Source of the DNA: Yoonia ponticola
Lineage (GTDB): Bacteria; Pseudomonadota; Alphaproteobacteria; Rhodobacterales; Rhodobacteraceae
DNA length: 64,000 nucleotides
Reading direction: 5' to 3'
Assembly: GCF_014199395.1 (NCBI RefSeq)
Contig: NZ_JACIJM010000001.1
Span: forward strand, 248,001-312,000
Below the pieces are notes generated by a model. It worked only from the letters and a program-made list of their open reading frames with translations. It was not told the DNA's origin and ran no database searches. Each line of letters starts with the position of its first letter. Position 1 is the stretch's first letter. Made by a program: the position numbers and the translations under genes. Shown piece after piece: positions 55,785 to 64,000 of this stretch.

Positions 55785-57680
55785 ATGAGCGATGACAATA
55801 CTTACGATCTTTCTTGGGACGAATGGGACGAACTACAGCGCCCAGCCGCAGCGACAACTGACTTTGACGCTGTCGTTGAAACCGCAATTTCGCGTCGCGG
55901 ATTTCTTAGCGGCATCGTAGCTTTCGGGTCCGGTGCGGCCGTGATGGGCGCGGGCACATTGCTGTCCAGCACATCCGTCGAAGCGCAGGCTGCTGGCCGC
56001 TTTGGGTTCGACCCGATTGCGATCCAGACTGACAACACAATCCACGTGCCAACAGGCTATTCATGGTCGCCCGTTGCGAAATGGGGCGAGCCGCTGTTTT
56101 CCGACGCCGAAGACCTGAGCCAGGATTTTGGTGTGGGCGTGGCCAGCTCTGACCGCGTGTTTGGTGAAAACACCGACGGGATGGAAACATTCGTTGTTGA
56201 TGGTCGCCAAGTGATCGCCGTGAACCATGAATATGTGAACACGAAAATCAACCTGCCACAAAACGCCGATGGCGCTGTGCTAAGCGCGGACGACGTGCTG
56301 ACACTGCAAAACATGCAGGGCGTGACCGTGATGGAAGTCGCGGAAAGCGCAGATGGTTGGGGTATTGTCGTGGATAGCGATTTGAACCGCCGTATCACGC
56401 AGTTGACACCAATGGCGATTTCCGGTCCTGCGGCTGGTCACGACTTGATGAAAACGGACGCTGATCCTGATGGCATGACCATCTTGGGGACGATGAATAA
56501 CTGTGGTGCTGGCAAGACGCCTTGGGGCACGTATCTGACCTGTGAAGAGAACTTTAACGGGTATTTCGGCTCCACCGATGCTGATTTCGTAGCGCCAGAC
56601 GGCTACGCGCGTTATGGCATCGGCGCTGAAGGCCGCTATGCCTACGAAAAGTTCGACGCCCGTTTCGACACATCCAAGAACCCGAACGAGCCGAACCGTT
56701 TCGGCTATGTCGTGGAAATCGACCCAAGCGACCCAACTGCGATGCCTGTGAAGCACACCGCCTTGGGCCGGTTTAAACACGAAAACGCAGCCGTGGTTAT
56801 CGCACCTGATGGCCGTGTTGTTGTCTATCTGGGTGACGATGAGCGGGGCGAATTCCTGTACAAATACGTGTCCACCGGCGTCTACACACCGGGCGGCCCA
56901 ACAGACACATTGCTCAGCGACGGGCAACTTTACGCAGCCAAGTTCGACACAAACATGACTGGCGAATGGCTCGCGTTGACGCCAGAAGCCACAGGCATGG
57001 ACGCTGCTGAAATCGCGATCTTCACACGGACGGCTGCGTCGGCGGTTGGTGCCACGACGATGGATCGTCCTGAATGGGTGGCCGTGAACCCCGTTGCGGT
57101 CGAAGCTTACTGCGCCTTGACCAACAACTCGCGCCGCGGTCCTGATTTCACCAACGCGGGCGGTGATCCTGCCGTTGCAATCGAAGGGTCGCCAAACCCA
57201 CGCGATGCCAACAACTATGGTCAAATCGTGCGTTGGCGTCCGGAAAACGACGATCACGCTGCGATTGATTTCACATGGGATCTCTATGTGATGGCAGGCA
57301 ACCCGACTGTGCATGACGATCTGAACGCAGGCTCTGACAACATCAACGAAGGCAACTTGTTCAACTCGCCTGACGGGATGATGTTCGACAGCACGGGCAT
57401 GTTGTGGATCCAAACCGATGGGGACGACAGCAACGAAGAAGGCTACGCTGGCATGGGCAACAACCAGATGCTTGCGGGTGATCCTGCAACGGGTCAGATC
57501 GAACGCTTTATGACAGGGCCAAACGGGTCCGAAGTCACGGGCCTCGCGTGGTCAGCAGACAAACGCACTATGTTCGTCGGTATCCAGCACCCATCAGCAC
57601 CGTTCCCGGATGGTGACGGTATGCTGGCGCGATCTTCCATCGTGGCAATCAAGCGGGACGATAATGCGCTTGTAGGTTAA
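55785..57680 (+). CDS. phoX: Alkaline phosphatase PhoX
   Basis: 631 residues, exported by the Tat pathway: SRRGFLSG at about 37-44 followed by a hydrophobic stretch and VEAQA cleavage region. The mature protein has the PhoX repeats, for example WGTYLTCEENFNGYFG, HTALGRFKHENAAVV, YLGDDERGEFLYKYVS and NSPDGMMFDSTGMLWIQTDGD. PhoX enzymes are Ca/Fe-dependent phosphomonoesterases common in marine bacteria. ATG 55785 has GGGGAG upstream. The Pho box predicts induction under phosphate limitation. Confidence 0.93.
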   Translation: MSDDNTYDLSWDEWDELQRPAAATTDFDAVVETAISRRGFLSGIVAFGSGAAVMGAGTLLSSTSVEAQAAGRFGFDPIAIQTDNTIHVPTGYSWSPVAKWGEPLFSDAEDLSQDFGVGVASSDRVFGENTDGMETFVVDGRQVIAVNHEYVNTKINLPQNADGAVLSADDVLTLQNMQGVTVMEVAESADGWGIVVDSDLNRRITQLTPMAISGPAAGHDLMKTDADPDGMTILGTMNNCGAGKTPWGTYLTCEENFNGYFGSTDADFVAPDGYARYGIGAEGRYAYEKFDARFDTSKNPNEPNRFGYVVEIDPSDPTAMPVKHTALGRFKHENAAVVIAPDGRVVVYLGDDERGEFLYKYVSTGVYTPGGPTDTLLSDGQLYAAKFDTNMTGEWLALTPEATGMDAAEIAIFTRTAASAVGATTMDRPEWVAVNPVAVEAYCALTNNSRRGPDFTNAGGDPAVAIEGSPNPRDANNYGQIVRWRPENDDHAAIDFTWDLYVMAGNPTVHDDLNAGSDNINEGNLFNSPDGMMFDSTGMLWIQTDGDDSNEEGYAGMGNNQMLAGDPATGQIERFMTGPNGSEVTGLAWSADKRTMFVGIQHPSAPFPDGDGMLARSSIVAIKRDDNALVG

Positions 57681-57689
57681 CGAGTGCAT

Positions 57690-57713
57690 GGGCGGGCCAA
57701 GCGCGGCCCGCCC
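57690..57713. terminator. Hairpin between convergent phoX and VOC genes
   Basis: Perfect 9-base stem GGGCGGGCC / GGCCCGCCC with a six-base loop, ten bases after the phoX stop; T-run weak on both strands. Confidence 0.6.
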
Positions 57714-57719
57714 ACTTTC

Positions 57720-58091
57720 CTACCGATGCTGGTCTATCAGGATCGGGTTATCATCAGGGTCCAGCAGCATAATATGCGCAGGGCCAGTGGTGGCAGGATC
57801 GCAGGTCGCTTCCAGCTTGAAGCCCGCGTCTTGCAGGCGTTTTTGTATATCGCGCACATCCTCAAAGCCATCGGTCGGCTGCGCGTTATGATCCCAACCC
57901 GGATTAAACGTGAGCGTGTTCGCGGGGATATGCCCCTGAAAAAGCCCCAGCAGCGTGTCCCCATCCTTGAGAATCGCGTAGTTATGTTCGCTATTATCGT
58001 GGAATGTCTCGAATCCCAGCGTTTTGTAGAACGCAATAGAGGCGGCAAGGTCTTTGACGTTCAGGCTGGTTGAAAATGCACCAAGCGACAT
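57720..58091 (-). CDS. VOC (glyoxalase/bleomycin resistance) superfamily protein
   Basis: 123 residues with the two beta-alpha-beta-beta-beta modules of VOC proteins: FSTSLNVKDLAASIAFYKTLGFE and PAHIMLLDPDDNPILIDQH. Metal ligands are not certain. Substrate unknown. AGGAGG before ATG 58091. Confidence 0.9.
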   Translation of the reverse strand: MSLGAFSTSLNVKDLAASIAFYKTLGFETFHDNSEHNYAILKDGDTLLGLFQGHIPANTLTFNPGWDHNAQPTDGFEDVRDIQKRLQDAGFKLEATCDPATTGPAHIMLLDPDDNPILIDQHR

Positions 58092-58322
58092 GATGGTCCT
58101 CCTGTGACGAATGTCGTGGGATCATAGCTTATGCGGGTTGAAATACAAAATCAGGCCTGCGCGACGCCCTGAAATTCCGCCGAAATCACCCGCCTTCAAA
58201 AACTTTTTTGACCATCGCCTGAAGTGACGCAACCTGACGCTTGATTTCCGGTGCGATTCCCAATAAATCGCGGGCAAAGTTGAACCGGGCCGGTTGGCCC
58301 CCGCATCAAAGGGCTTTGGCAT
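58092..58322. other. Tuf upstream region
   Basis: 231 bases between the VOC gene start (minus) and tuf. Holds the 13-base palindrome AACCGG-G-CCGGTT (58283-58295), 28 bases before the tuf ATG, in what must be its leader. No promoter matching the vegetative consensus convinced me, though TTGACC occurs at 58208. Confidence 0.4.
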
Positions 58323-59498
58323 ATGGCTAAGGAAAAGTTTGAACGTAATAAACCGCACGTCAACATCGGCACAATCGGCCACGTTGACCACGGTAAAACG
58401 ACACTGACAGCGGCGATCACAAAGTACTTTGGTGATTTCCAAGCGTATGACTCGATCGACGGCGCGCCAGAAGAAAAAGCACGTGGTATCACGATCTCTA
58501 CTGCGCACGTTGAGTACGAGACTGAAACACGTCACTACGCGCACGTTGACTGCCCAGGTCACGCTGACTACGTCAAAAACATGATCACTGGTGCTGCCCA
58601 AATGGACGGCGCGATCTTGGTTGTGAACGCAGCAGACGGCCCAATGCCTCAGACACGCGAGCACATCCTGCTCGGCCGTCAGGTTGGCATCCCGTACATG
58701 GTTGTTTACATGAACAAAGTTGACCAAGTAGACGACGATGAGTTGCTCGAACTGGTTGAAATGGAAATCCGTGAGTTGCTGTCTTCTTACGAATATCCTG
58801 GCGACGACATCCCAGTCATCCCTGGTTCTGCTCTGGCAGCCATGGAAGGCCGCGATGACAACATCGGTGCTGACTCAATCAAAGCGCTGATGGCTGCTGT
58901 TGACGAGTACATCCCAACACCTGCACGTGCAGTTGACATGCCGTTCCTGCTGCCAGTTGAGGACGTGTTCTCGATCTCTGGTCGTGGTACAGTTGTAACT
59001 GGCCGTATCGAGCGCGGTGTTGTGAACGTGGGTGACGAATTGTCCATCGTGGGCATCAAAGACACACAGAAAACAACATGTACTGGCGTTGAAATGTTCC
59101 GCAAACTGCTTGATCGCGGTGAAGCAGGCGACAACGTAGGCGTTCTGTTGCGCGGCATCGACCGTGAAGCTGTTGAGCGTGGTCAGGTTCTGTGTAAGCC
59201 AGGTTCCGTGAACCCACACACAAAGTTCGAAGCAGAAGCCTATATTCTGACAAAAGAAGAAGGCGGTCGTCACACACCATTCTTCGCGAACTACCGTCCA
59301 CAGTTCTACTTCCGTACAACTGACGTGACAGGCACTGTTGTCCTTCCAGAAGGCACAGAAATGGTCATGCCGGGCGACAACTTGAAGTTCAACGTTGAAC
59401 TGATCGCACCAATCGCCATGGAAGACGGCCTCCGCTTCGCGATCCGCGAAGGCGGCCGTACTGTTGGCGCTGGTGTCGTTTCAAAGATTGTTGAGTAA
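58323..59498 (+). CDS. tuf: Elongation factor Tu
   Basis: 391 residues. [15 protein letters not shown] (P-loop), [23 protein letters not shown] and NKVD are intact; domains 2 and 3 complete. Carries aminoacyl-tRNA to the ribosome. AAAGGG before ATG 58323. The 3' region has a nested hairpin and then a terminator, so it is a one-gene unit here. Confidence 0.98.
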   Translation: MAKEKFERNKPHVNIGTIGHVDHGKTTLTAAITKYFGDFQAYDSIDGAPEEKARGITISTAHVEYETETRHYAHVDCPGHADYVKNMITGAAQMDGAILVVNAADGPMPQTREHILLGRQVGIPYMVVYMNKVDQVDDDELLELVEMEIRELLSSYEYPGDDIPVIPGSALAAMEGRDDNIGADSIKALMAAVDEYIPTPARAVDMPFLLPVEDVFSISGRGTVVTGRIERGVVNVGDELSIVGIKDTQKTTCTGVEMFRKLLDRGEAGDNVGVLLRGIDREAVERGQVLCKPGSVNPHTKFEAEAYILTKEEGGRHTPFFANYRPQFYFRTTDVTGTVVLPEGTEMVMPGDNLKFNVELIAPIAMEDGLRFAIREGGRTVGAGVVSKIVE

Positions 59499-59512
59499 CA
59501 ATCATTGAAACA

Positions 59513-59559
59513 GCGGGTGGCAGGGACTTTCCTCTTGGGGAAAGTGCCCGAGAACCCGC
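59513..59559 (+). other. Nested two-stage hairpin in the tuf 3' region
   Basis: Outer arms GCGGGT (59513-59518) and ACCCGC (59554-59559) enclose an inner stem in which GGGACTTTCC pairs with GGAAAGTGCCC with one bulge. It follows the tuf stop by 14 bases and precedes the terminator by 18. Confidence 0.45.
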
Positions 59560-59576
59560 CTCGTTAAAGTTTATCG

Positions 59577-59611
59577 AAAAGGCCGCCCCAGAAATGGAGC
59601 GGCCTTTTTGT
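59577..59611 (+). terminator. Rho-independent terminator of tuf
   Basis: AAAAGGCCGC (59577-59586) pairs with GCGGCCTTTTT (from 59599), followed by GTTT. Confidence 0.88.
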
Positions 59612-59665
59612 TTGCCCACGACCATGACACCATGGGGCATCCGTAAACTTTACTGTGAGACGACG

Positions 59666-59911
59666 ATGACAAAGACCCTACCTGCAGTGTTCTTAATTCT
59701 TCTAACCGCTGCCTGCACAGGCTCAGGCAATCCCGACCGGCTGACCTCGGACCGGAATGGCAATGTCGTGACCGGTGTTGTGGGCGCGAATTGGGCCGAT
59801 AACGAGCTTGATGTGACCTGTAACCCTGGCGAGACGCTCACCAACGTATCTGTCCAGCGCGATGCGTCCGGTACGGGGCCATTTTCCGGCATTTGCGCCG
59901 CTGCGTTGTAA
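59666..59911 (+). CDS. Small putative lipoprotein
   Basis: 81 residues. MTKTLPAVFLILLTAAC-T looks like a lipoprotein signal with Cys17 as lipid site, although the lipobox (TAAC) lacks the usual Leu at -3. Two further cysteines (VTCNPG, GICAAAL) may pair. No family recognised. Weak ribosome site. Confidence 0.65.
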   Translation: MTKTLPAVFLILLTAACTGSGNPDRLTSDRNGNVVTGVVGANWADNELDVTCNPGETLTNVSVQRDASGTGPFSGICAAAL

Positions 59912-59932
59912 GCCAAGCCCCCTTACACAAAA

Positions 59933-59960
59933 AAGCCGCACCTCGATTGAGGTACGGCTT
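59933..59960 (-). terminator. Terminator of the DUF892 gene
   Basis: AAGCCGCACCTC / GAGGTACGGCTT stem of 12 with one mismatch and GATT loop; on the minus strand it is followed by TTTTTTGTG. Confidence 0.82.
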
Positions 59961-59994
59961 ATCGCATGGGAGTGCGAGGGGTCGTCGGGTGGTG

Positions 59995-60489
59995 TTATGC
60001 CGCTTCGGCATTCACGCCATTGGTAGCGATCTCGGTCATTGTCCGGTCGCCGTTGTAGGTGTGGTCAAGGCAGTCCTGCAGGATCGCAGCATCACCGTCT
60101 TCACCGATCCGGTTGGCAAACGCGACAAGGCAGCCGTAACCAGCCAGCGCATAGTGCACCATCCGCTGATATTGCGTGATGATCATCGCGTCGCGTGTGG
60201 CGGCATTGCCGAATTCTGAGTCGAGCGCATGGGCCTTCGCTTCTTTCACGAGACCTTCCATGCCTTTGCAGTGCTCACCATTTGGCTTCAAATCGTGCTT
60301 GTTGCAAAGCTCTGCAATCTTTTCGATTCCGTCGCTGACACCGTTAGCACCCGCGATCAGCGCTTCTGACAATGCTTTGTCGTCGGCGGCGCGGCCCAAT
60401 TCAACGATGACATCCAAGGATTGCTTGTTCGCGCTCCAGATATCTTGCAGTTGATCGTGGTAGACGTCGTGCAGGGAATTAAGTGACAT
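59995..60489 (-). CDS. DUF892 ferritin-like protein (YciE/YciF family)
   Basis: 164 residues, all helical: SLHDVYHDQLQDIWSANKQ at the start and VHYALAGYGCLVAFANRIGED near the end match the two metal-binding helix pairs of the DUF892 ferritin-like fold. Linked in other bacteria to osmotic and general stress; role here not shown. AAAGGA before ATG 60489. Confidence 0.87.
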   Translation of the reverse strand: MSLNSLHDVYHDQLQDIWSANKQSLDVIVELGRAADDKALSEALIAGANGVSDGIEKIAELCNKHDLKPNGEHCKGMEGLVKEAKAHALDSEFGNAATRDAMIITQYQRMVHYALAGYGCLVAFANRIGEDGDAAILQDCLDHTYNGDRTMTEIATNGVNAEAA

Positions 60490-60645
60490 GATAATTTCCT
60501 TTCATTGCGTTTCGGTTACCCAGACAACACGGCGCGTCAGCAAACGTTCCACCTGAGTTTGAAAGAATCCCTGCGCCGCACGATCATGGGCGTCTACCTG
60601 CTGACATCAGTTGCGCTGGTCGCGCGGCTCTCATACAAAACGCCC

Positions 60646-61302
60646 ATGCGTCATCTCATCATTCCAGCCCTTCTCGCGACTGTCCTGCCAACCACCATGG
60701 CGCAAGCACATCCGCATATTTTTGTCTCAGTCGAGGTAAGTGTTGTCTTTGAGGACGACGCACCTGCGGCTGTGAACCTTGCGTGGATTTACGACGATTA
60801 CTTTTCACTGTTGATCACGGCTGATCTGGGCATTGATCTAGACGGTGATATGGTTCTGACGGAAGACGAAAAAGCCACGCTCGCCGCATCGGTCACGGAA
60901 TGGCCTGCAGATTTCAAAGGTGATCTTGAGGTCATGCAGGGTACCGACGTCATCGCGCTGGCCGGGCGCACCGATCACACAATGACGTTCGAGAACGGTA
61001 TCATGCGCGAAATGCACAGCCGTCCGATAGAAGCGCTGTCTGATCCCGACGCTCCGCTCACGATCCGCGTCTATGACCCGTTCTACTATGTCGCCTACGA
61101 ACTGGTCGGCGATGTCACAATCGAAGGCCGCGATGATTGCAAAGCGACGGTGACGCCCGCGAATTTGGACGCGGCGTACACGATGGTCGAGGAATTGCTC
61201 TACGGACGTCCCGCGTCTGATGTGGGGCCGGACGAAGAATTCCCCGAAGTTGGCGTCGCCTTTGCAGATACGATTGAGATCACATGCGCAACATCGCGTT
61301 AA
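60646..61302 (+). CDS. DUF1007 secreted protein, partner of the metal transporter
   Basis: 218 residues. Signal peptide (RHLIIPALLATVLPTTMAQA) followed directly by HPHIFVSVE, the DUF1007 opening and a likely metal-binding HxH. WIYDDYFSLLI and DPFYYVAYE are further family blocks. It overlaps the NicO gene start by 19 bases and is probably its periplasmic partner for nickel, cobalt or zinc. ATG 60646 is chosen because of the signal peptide. Confidence 0.85.
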   Translation: MRHLIIPALLATVLPTTMAQAHPHIFVSVEVSVVFEDDAPAAVNLAWIYDDYFSLLITADLGIDLDGDMVLTEDEKATLAASVTEWPADFKGDLEVMQGTDVIALAGRTDHTMTFENGIMREMHSRPIEALSDPDAPLTIRVYDPFYYVAYELVGDVTIEGRDDCKATVTPANLDAAYTMVEELLYGRPASDVGPDEEFPEVGVAFADTIEITCATSR

Positions 61303-62198
61303 TCCTGCTTTGCGCCATCGTCGCCGTGATCGTTTGGCTGTGGGGCTTTGGCGGCGCTGATGTTGTCAGCAGGTGGGCCACAACCACGCAGCGCGATGTG
61401 CAAAACAGTATGGCGGCAAGCCTGCGCGCGTTGAAAGCTGGACAACCAGGCGCGTTGCTGGGGTTGTGGGGGCTATGCTTTACCTACGGATTTGTTCATG
61501 CCGCAGGGCCGGGTCACGGCAAGCTGGTGATTGGTGGATACGGCGTCGGGGCACGGGTCGCAGCAACGCGGCTCGCGGGCTTGGCTGTGCTGTCGTCGTT
61601 GGCCCAAGCGGCATCGGCCGTTATTATGGTTTACGTGGCAATCTGGGCTTTGGGCTGGGGCCGCGAACAAATGACTGCTGCCGCCGATAAATTCTTTGCC
61701 CCGCTTAGCTACGCATTGATTGCTGCGGTTGGTGTCTGGCTGATCCTGCGCGGGGTGCGCCACTACATGCAGACCCGAAAGCAATCGCAAGGCCATGATC
61801 ATCACCACCACGACCACGCCGACGACGGTGTTTGCAATCACTGCGGTCACGCGCATGGCCCCACGCCAGAGCAAGCCGCGAATGTACGCTCGATCCGCGA
61901 TGCCTTGGCCGTCATTGTCTCTATCGCGATTCGTCCCTGTACGGGGGCGGTGTTCCTGCTGATCCTGACCCATGCGCTGGGCGTGTCGTGGGCTGGCATT
62001 ATCGGCGCGTTTGTGATGGGCGTCGGCACCGCGCTCTTCACAGGCGTCATAGCCTTTGCGGCTGTTGGGTTGCGCGAAAGCGCGCTGGCGCAGATCGCGG
62101 GCGGCACCCGCACAGCGGTTGTTTTGGCTGCCGTGCAGATGCTCGCAGGGGCCACGATTGCGATGGTTGCGATCCAGCTGCTATTACGGGCCATCTGA
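61284..62198 (+). CDS. NicO-family nickel/cobalt (RcnA-like) transporter
   Basis: 304 residues, about six to seven membrane segments. FVHAAGPGHGKLVIGGY is the metal-site helix of NicO/RcnA proteins and AIRPCTGAVFLLIL the second motif. A His-rich cytoplasmic or periplasmic loop (about 170-190: HDHHHHDHADD, then CNHCGHAHG) can bind metal. Direction of transport is not decided by sequence. Confidence 0.9.
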   Translation: MRNIALILLCAIVAVIVWLWGFGGADVVSRWATTTQRDVQNSMAASLRALKAGQPGALLGLWGLCFTYGFVHAAGPGHGKLVIGGYGVGARVAATRLAGLAVLSSLAQAASAVIMVYVAIWALGWGREQMTAAADKFFAPLSYALIAAVGVWLILRGVRHYMQTRKQSQGHDHHHHDHADDGVCNHCGHAHGPTPEQAANVRSIRDALAVIVSIAIRPCTGAVFLLILTHALGVSWAGIIGAFVMGVGTALFTGVIAFAAVGLRESALAQIAGGTRTAVVLAAVQMLAGATIAMVAIQLLLRAI

Positions 62199-62217
62199 TC
62201 CGCTCAAGGAAAATGCC

Positions 62218-62856
62218 ATGTCTGGACCAATCGCTGACCCACAAACGTTGCATCCTGTGATTTTACCGGACGGCACGCCGCATGAAGGCACGGTATTTCT
62301 GGCGCCGGCCGTAGCACATCACACCAAGTTCACAGTCGGCGAATACACCTACGCCAGCGCTCACACAGCGCCCGCCGATTGGGCGTTTCACCTCGCGCCA
62401 TATCTCTATGATTTCTCACCAGAGGCCCTGACCATCGGCAAATTCTGCCAGATCGCGGACGGGGTCACGTTCATCACCGCCTCGGCCAATCACCGCTACG
62501 ACGGCTTCTCTAGCTATCCGTTCATGATCTTTGGCGGCAGTGCGGCGTCGATGCCGAAGGCTGGTCCAGACACGACCATCGGCAATGACGTTTGGATCGG
62601 GCAGGGGGCAACGATCCTTCCGGGCGCGCAGATCGGCAATGGCGTGATTATCGCAGCGAAATCCGTGGTGCGTGGCAATATCCCAGACTACGCCATCGTC
62701 GGCGGCAATCCGGCAAAAATTTTGCGGATGCGGTTCGACGAGCCCACGATTGCCGCGCTGCTGGACATCGCGTGGTGGAATTGGCCCATCGCCAGAATCC
62801 AAGCCGCTGACGCCGCGATTGTTGGCGCTGACCTCGCCGCGTTACGTGACGCCTGA
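62218..62856 (+). CDS. CatB-like hexapeptide-repeat O-acetyltransferase
   Basis: 212 residues of left-handed beta-helix: LTIGKFCQIADGVTFITASANHRYDG (catalytic His in ANHRYDG), TTIGNDVWIGQGATILPGAQIGNG and YAIVGGNPAKILRMRF. The closest named relatives are xenobiotic (chloramphenicol-type) acetyltransferases and VatD, but environmental homologues seldom confer resistance. AAGGAA before ATG 62218. Its last 15 bases overlap the convergent DUF374 gene. Confidence 0.88.
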   Translation: MSGPIADPQTLHPVILPDGTPHEGTVFLAPAVAHHTKFTVGEYTYASAHTAPADWAFHLAPYLYDFSPEALTIGKFCQIADGVTFITASANHRYDGFSSYPFMIFGGSAASMPKAGPDTTIGNDVWIGQGATILPGAQIGNGVIIAAKSVVRGNIPDYAIVGGNPAKILRMRFDEPTIAALLDIAWWNWPIARIQAADAAIVGADLAALRDA

Positions 62857-63525
62857 CATCTGATCCGCCAGCGCGGTGACGCGGTTCAACTCTGTCGTCA
62901 TCGCATTGCGTCCCGCTTCGATCTGGTCATCAGTCGCCTTGCGTGGGACCGCCACGTCAAGCCGATCAAACACAATCGCGCCGCGGGTAAAGGGCAGAGG
63001 GACTATCATACTGTCCCACGTTTTCAAAATCCGGTGCCGCTTGGTCGCAAACGCATAACCGTAAATCGGGCGCTGCATGATCCGCGCCCATTCAAGCGGC
63101 GCGTCTTTCACCGCAAACCCCGGACCCGTTGGCCCATCTGCGGTGATGCCGATACTGACACCTTCTTTGGCGCGTTTCATCACCACCCGCGACGCGGATA
63201 CATTCGACCGTCTCGCGGACATCTCAATCGGTTGCAGCCCGAAATACGCCTGCAACGCACCCGCGGCCCGTCCAATCGGGGCGGTGTCATGCAAACAAGA
63301 CAGCGACCCTGCGCGGCGCGGCCAATGCGGCGCGATCATCAGCAACCGACCATGCCACAGCGCACAGAGAACCGGACCATCCGCCAGTTCTTCCTCTAAC
63401 GCATCAACGCCGTGCACGTCCCATTTCGACGTCGCAATACACAGCCGCAGATACCAGCCGATCAACGTCGCAATGACACGCGCCAAGGCTGGCGATTTTT
63501 CAAGACGGCGGCGGAAATTGGACAT
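62842..63525 (-). CDS. DUF374 lysophospholipid acyltransferase-family protein
   Basis: 227 residues. CALWHGRLLMIAP gives the active-site His; ITADGPTGPG is the DUF374 signature; one N-terminal membrane segment (VIATLIGWYLRLC). Relatives act on lipid A or lysophospholipid. ATG 63525 matches the family start; a longer frame reaches 63585. Confidence 0.85.
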   Translation of the reverse strand: MSNFRRRLEKSPALARVIATLIGWYLRLCIATSKWDVHGVDALEEELADGPVLCALWHGRLLMIAPHWPRRAGSLSCLHDTAPIGRAAGALQAYFGLQPIEMSARRSNVSASRVVMKRAKEGVSIGITADGPTGPGFAVKDAPLEWARIMQRPIYGYAFATKRHRILKTWDSMIVPLPFTRGAIVFDRLDVAVPRKATDDQIEAGRNAMTTELNRVTALADQMSGVT

Positions 63526-63638
63526 CGAGCGGCTCTGATTTGGAAAGACTTTCCTTTGATGCGCTTTTTTATCGCGCAAAGGCAAGGCGGGGCTTGAATA
63601 TCAAATAAACTGCGGGTAGATCGACACTTGGTCAAAGT

Positions 63639-63714
63639 AGGGGCGTAGCTCAGTTGGTAGAGCGCCGGTCTCCAAAACCGAAGGTCGTGAGTTCGAGTCT
63701 CTCCGCCCCTGCCA
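63639..63714 (+). tRNA. trnW: tRNA-Trp (anticodon CCA), 3' CCA encoded
   Basis: 76 bases. Acceptor AGGGGCG/CGCCCCT is perfect, D stem GCTC/GAGC, anticodon loop CTCCAAA with CCA at 63672-63674... read as C-C-A, T loop TTCGAGT, discriminator G and encoded CCA. Two stem pairs are broken: C27-A43 at the base of the anticodon stem and U50-U64 in the T stem. Not next to tuf or secE as in many relatives. Confidence 0.93.
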
Positions 63715-63754
63715 GACCACCGATTCTGCCCGCGCAAGTGGAGGCACCATTCAC

Positions 63755-64000
63755 ATGACATCCCAAACATTGCCGACCACGATTGTGCTGCATCTTGGCG
63801 CACATAAAACGGCCAGCACGCATTTACAGCACGCGATTACGGCAGCATTGCCGATTGACGGCGTGACCTTTGCGGGACCGCAGGCATTGCGCGGGGTGGG
63901 CAAAAGCCTGCCAGAACTGTTCGGCTTTCCGTTCGATCCCGACAGTGCGACGGCCTCTGACCTGCCGCCGCAAGCGGCGTTGATGGCGCTGGCGGATGGT
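63755..64000 (+). CDS. Sulfotransferase-like protein, 5' end only
   Basis: First 82 residues; continues beyond the window. VLHLGAHKTASTHLQ matches the 5'-PAPS-binding P-loop of sulfotransferase-family proteins (usually GxxKTGTT.LQ; here KTASTHLQ). Target unknown, possibly a surface polysaccharide. GGAGG before ATG 63755, 40 bases after the tRNA. Confidence 0.72.
   Translation, partial: MTSQTLPTTIVLHLGAHKTASTHLQHAITAALPIDGVTFAGPQALRGVGKSLPELFGFPFDPDSATASDLPPQAALMALADG

Noticed and set aside
56280-57413. Long open frame of about 377 codons antisense to phoX
   Set aside because: Its translation is rich in Val, Arg, His and Cys with no family motif, as expected for the shadow of a coding strand with strong third-position bias; phoX itself is unmistakable.
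58208-58236. tuf promoter with TTGACC as -35
   Set aside because: At 17-18 bases downstream there is AACCTG, not a -10 element; other spacings are no better.
62218-62856. Chloramphenicol resistance gene
   Set aside because: The CatB-like fold and His motif are real, but this class is broad and environmental members mostly have unknown small-molecule or sugar targets; no resistance context.
1-64000. Prophage, transposon, CRISPR, defence or biosynthetic island
   Set aside because: No integrase, transposase, cas, toxin-antitoxin or polyketide/NRPS signatures; no regularly spaced repeats; gene order and composition look like core chromosome throughout.

Overview
The window is an ordinary, densely packed chromosomal segment of an alphaproteobacterium, most likely a marine Rhodobacterales (Roseobacter-group) species. 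The support is gene content and order: rpoZ-rsh-pdxJ-acpS-lepB-rnc-era-recO; chvI-chvG-hprK-rapZ-EIIA-HPr beside pckA; a COQ9-family protein; a methylsuccinyl-CoA dehydrogenase-type acyl-CoA dehydrogenase; PhoX; and a CtrA-type site. I see no prophage, insertion sequence, CRISPR array, toxin-antitoxin pair or defence island, and base and codon use look uniform. I did not find a clearly new biological system; the interest is in regulatory DNA, a few degenerate or oddly started genes, and unexplained small repeats.

Layout. 1-7431: 3' end of a thiolase, free methionine sulfoxide reductase (msrC), then an XRE-cupin regulator followed by three genes that together would convert glycine betaine to dimethylglycine, sarcosine and glycine. 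7440-15272 (all minus): a PAS protein with a decayed histidine-kinase module, ctpA, an EnvC-like protein, gpmI, rlmH, rsfS and an MscS channel. 15553-21236: leucine synthesis (leuC, leuD, leuB) with a membrane protein and an exo-/endonuclease-fold protein between leuD and leuB. 21357-27342: EamA transporter, quinone oxidoreductase, COQ9 protein, rpsU, then ispH-methyltransferase-rnhA and a NYN-domain protein. 27434-36665: folK and the rpoZ to recO block.

36678-41566: methylsuccinyl-CoA dehydrogenase, TauE/SafE permease, a secreted protein and pckA. 41869-47249: the envelope/carbon two-component system ChvGI run together with a regulatory PTS (HPr kinase, RapZ, mannose-type EIIA, HPr) and an acyltransferase. 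47252-53225: 3-hydroxybutyryl-CoA dehydrogenase, a DUF6473-like gene, etfBA, a cobalamin adenosyltransferase, a HIG1-like membrane protein, an SDR and an SH3 protein. With the acyl-CoA dehydrogenase these fit an ethylmalonyl-CoA / acyl-CoA economy (ETF accepts electrons from the dehydrogenases; adenosylcobalamin serves the mutases). 53364-64000: parC, phoX behind a four-repeat Pho box, a VOC protein, tuf, a small lipoprotein, a DUF892 protein, a DUF1007-NicO metal transporter pair, an acetyltransferase, a DUF374 acyltransferase, tRNA-Trp and the start of a sulfotransferase-like gene.

Most starts were moved inward from the longest possible frame to the codon with the best ribosome binding site, signal peptide or family alignment. 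All family names come from recognising sequence motifs by eye; no database search was run.
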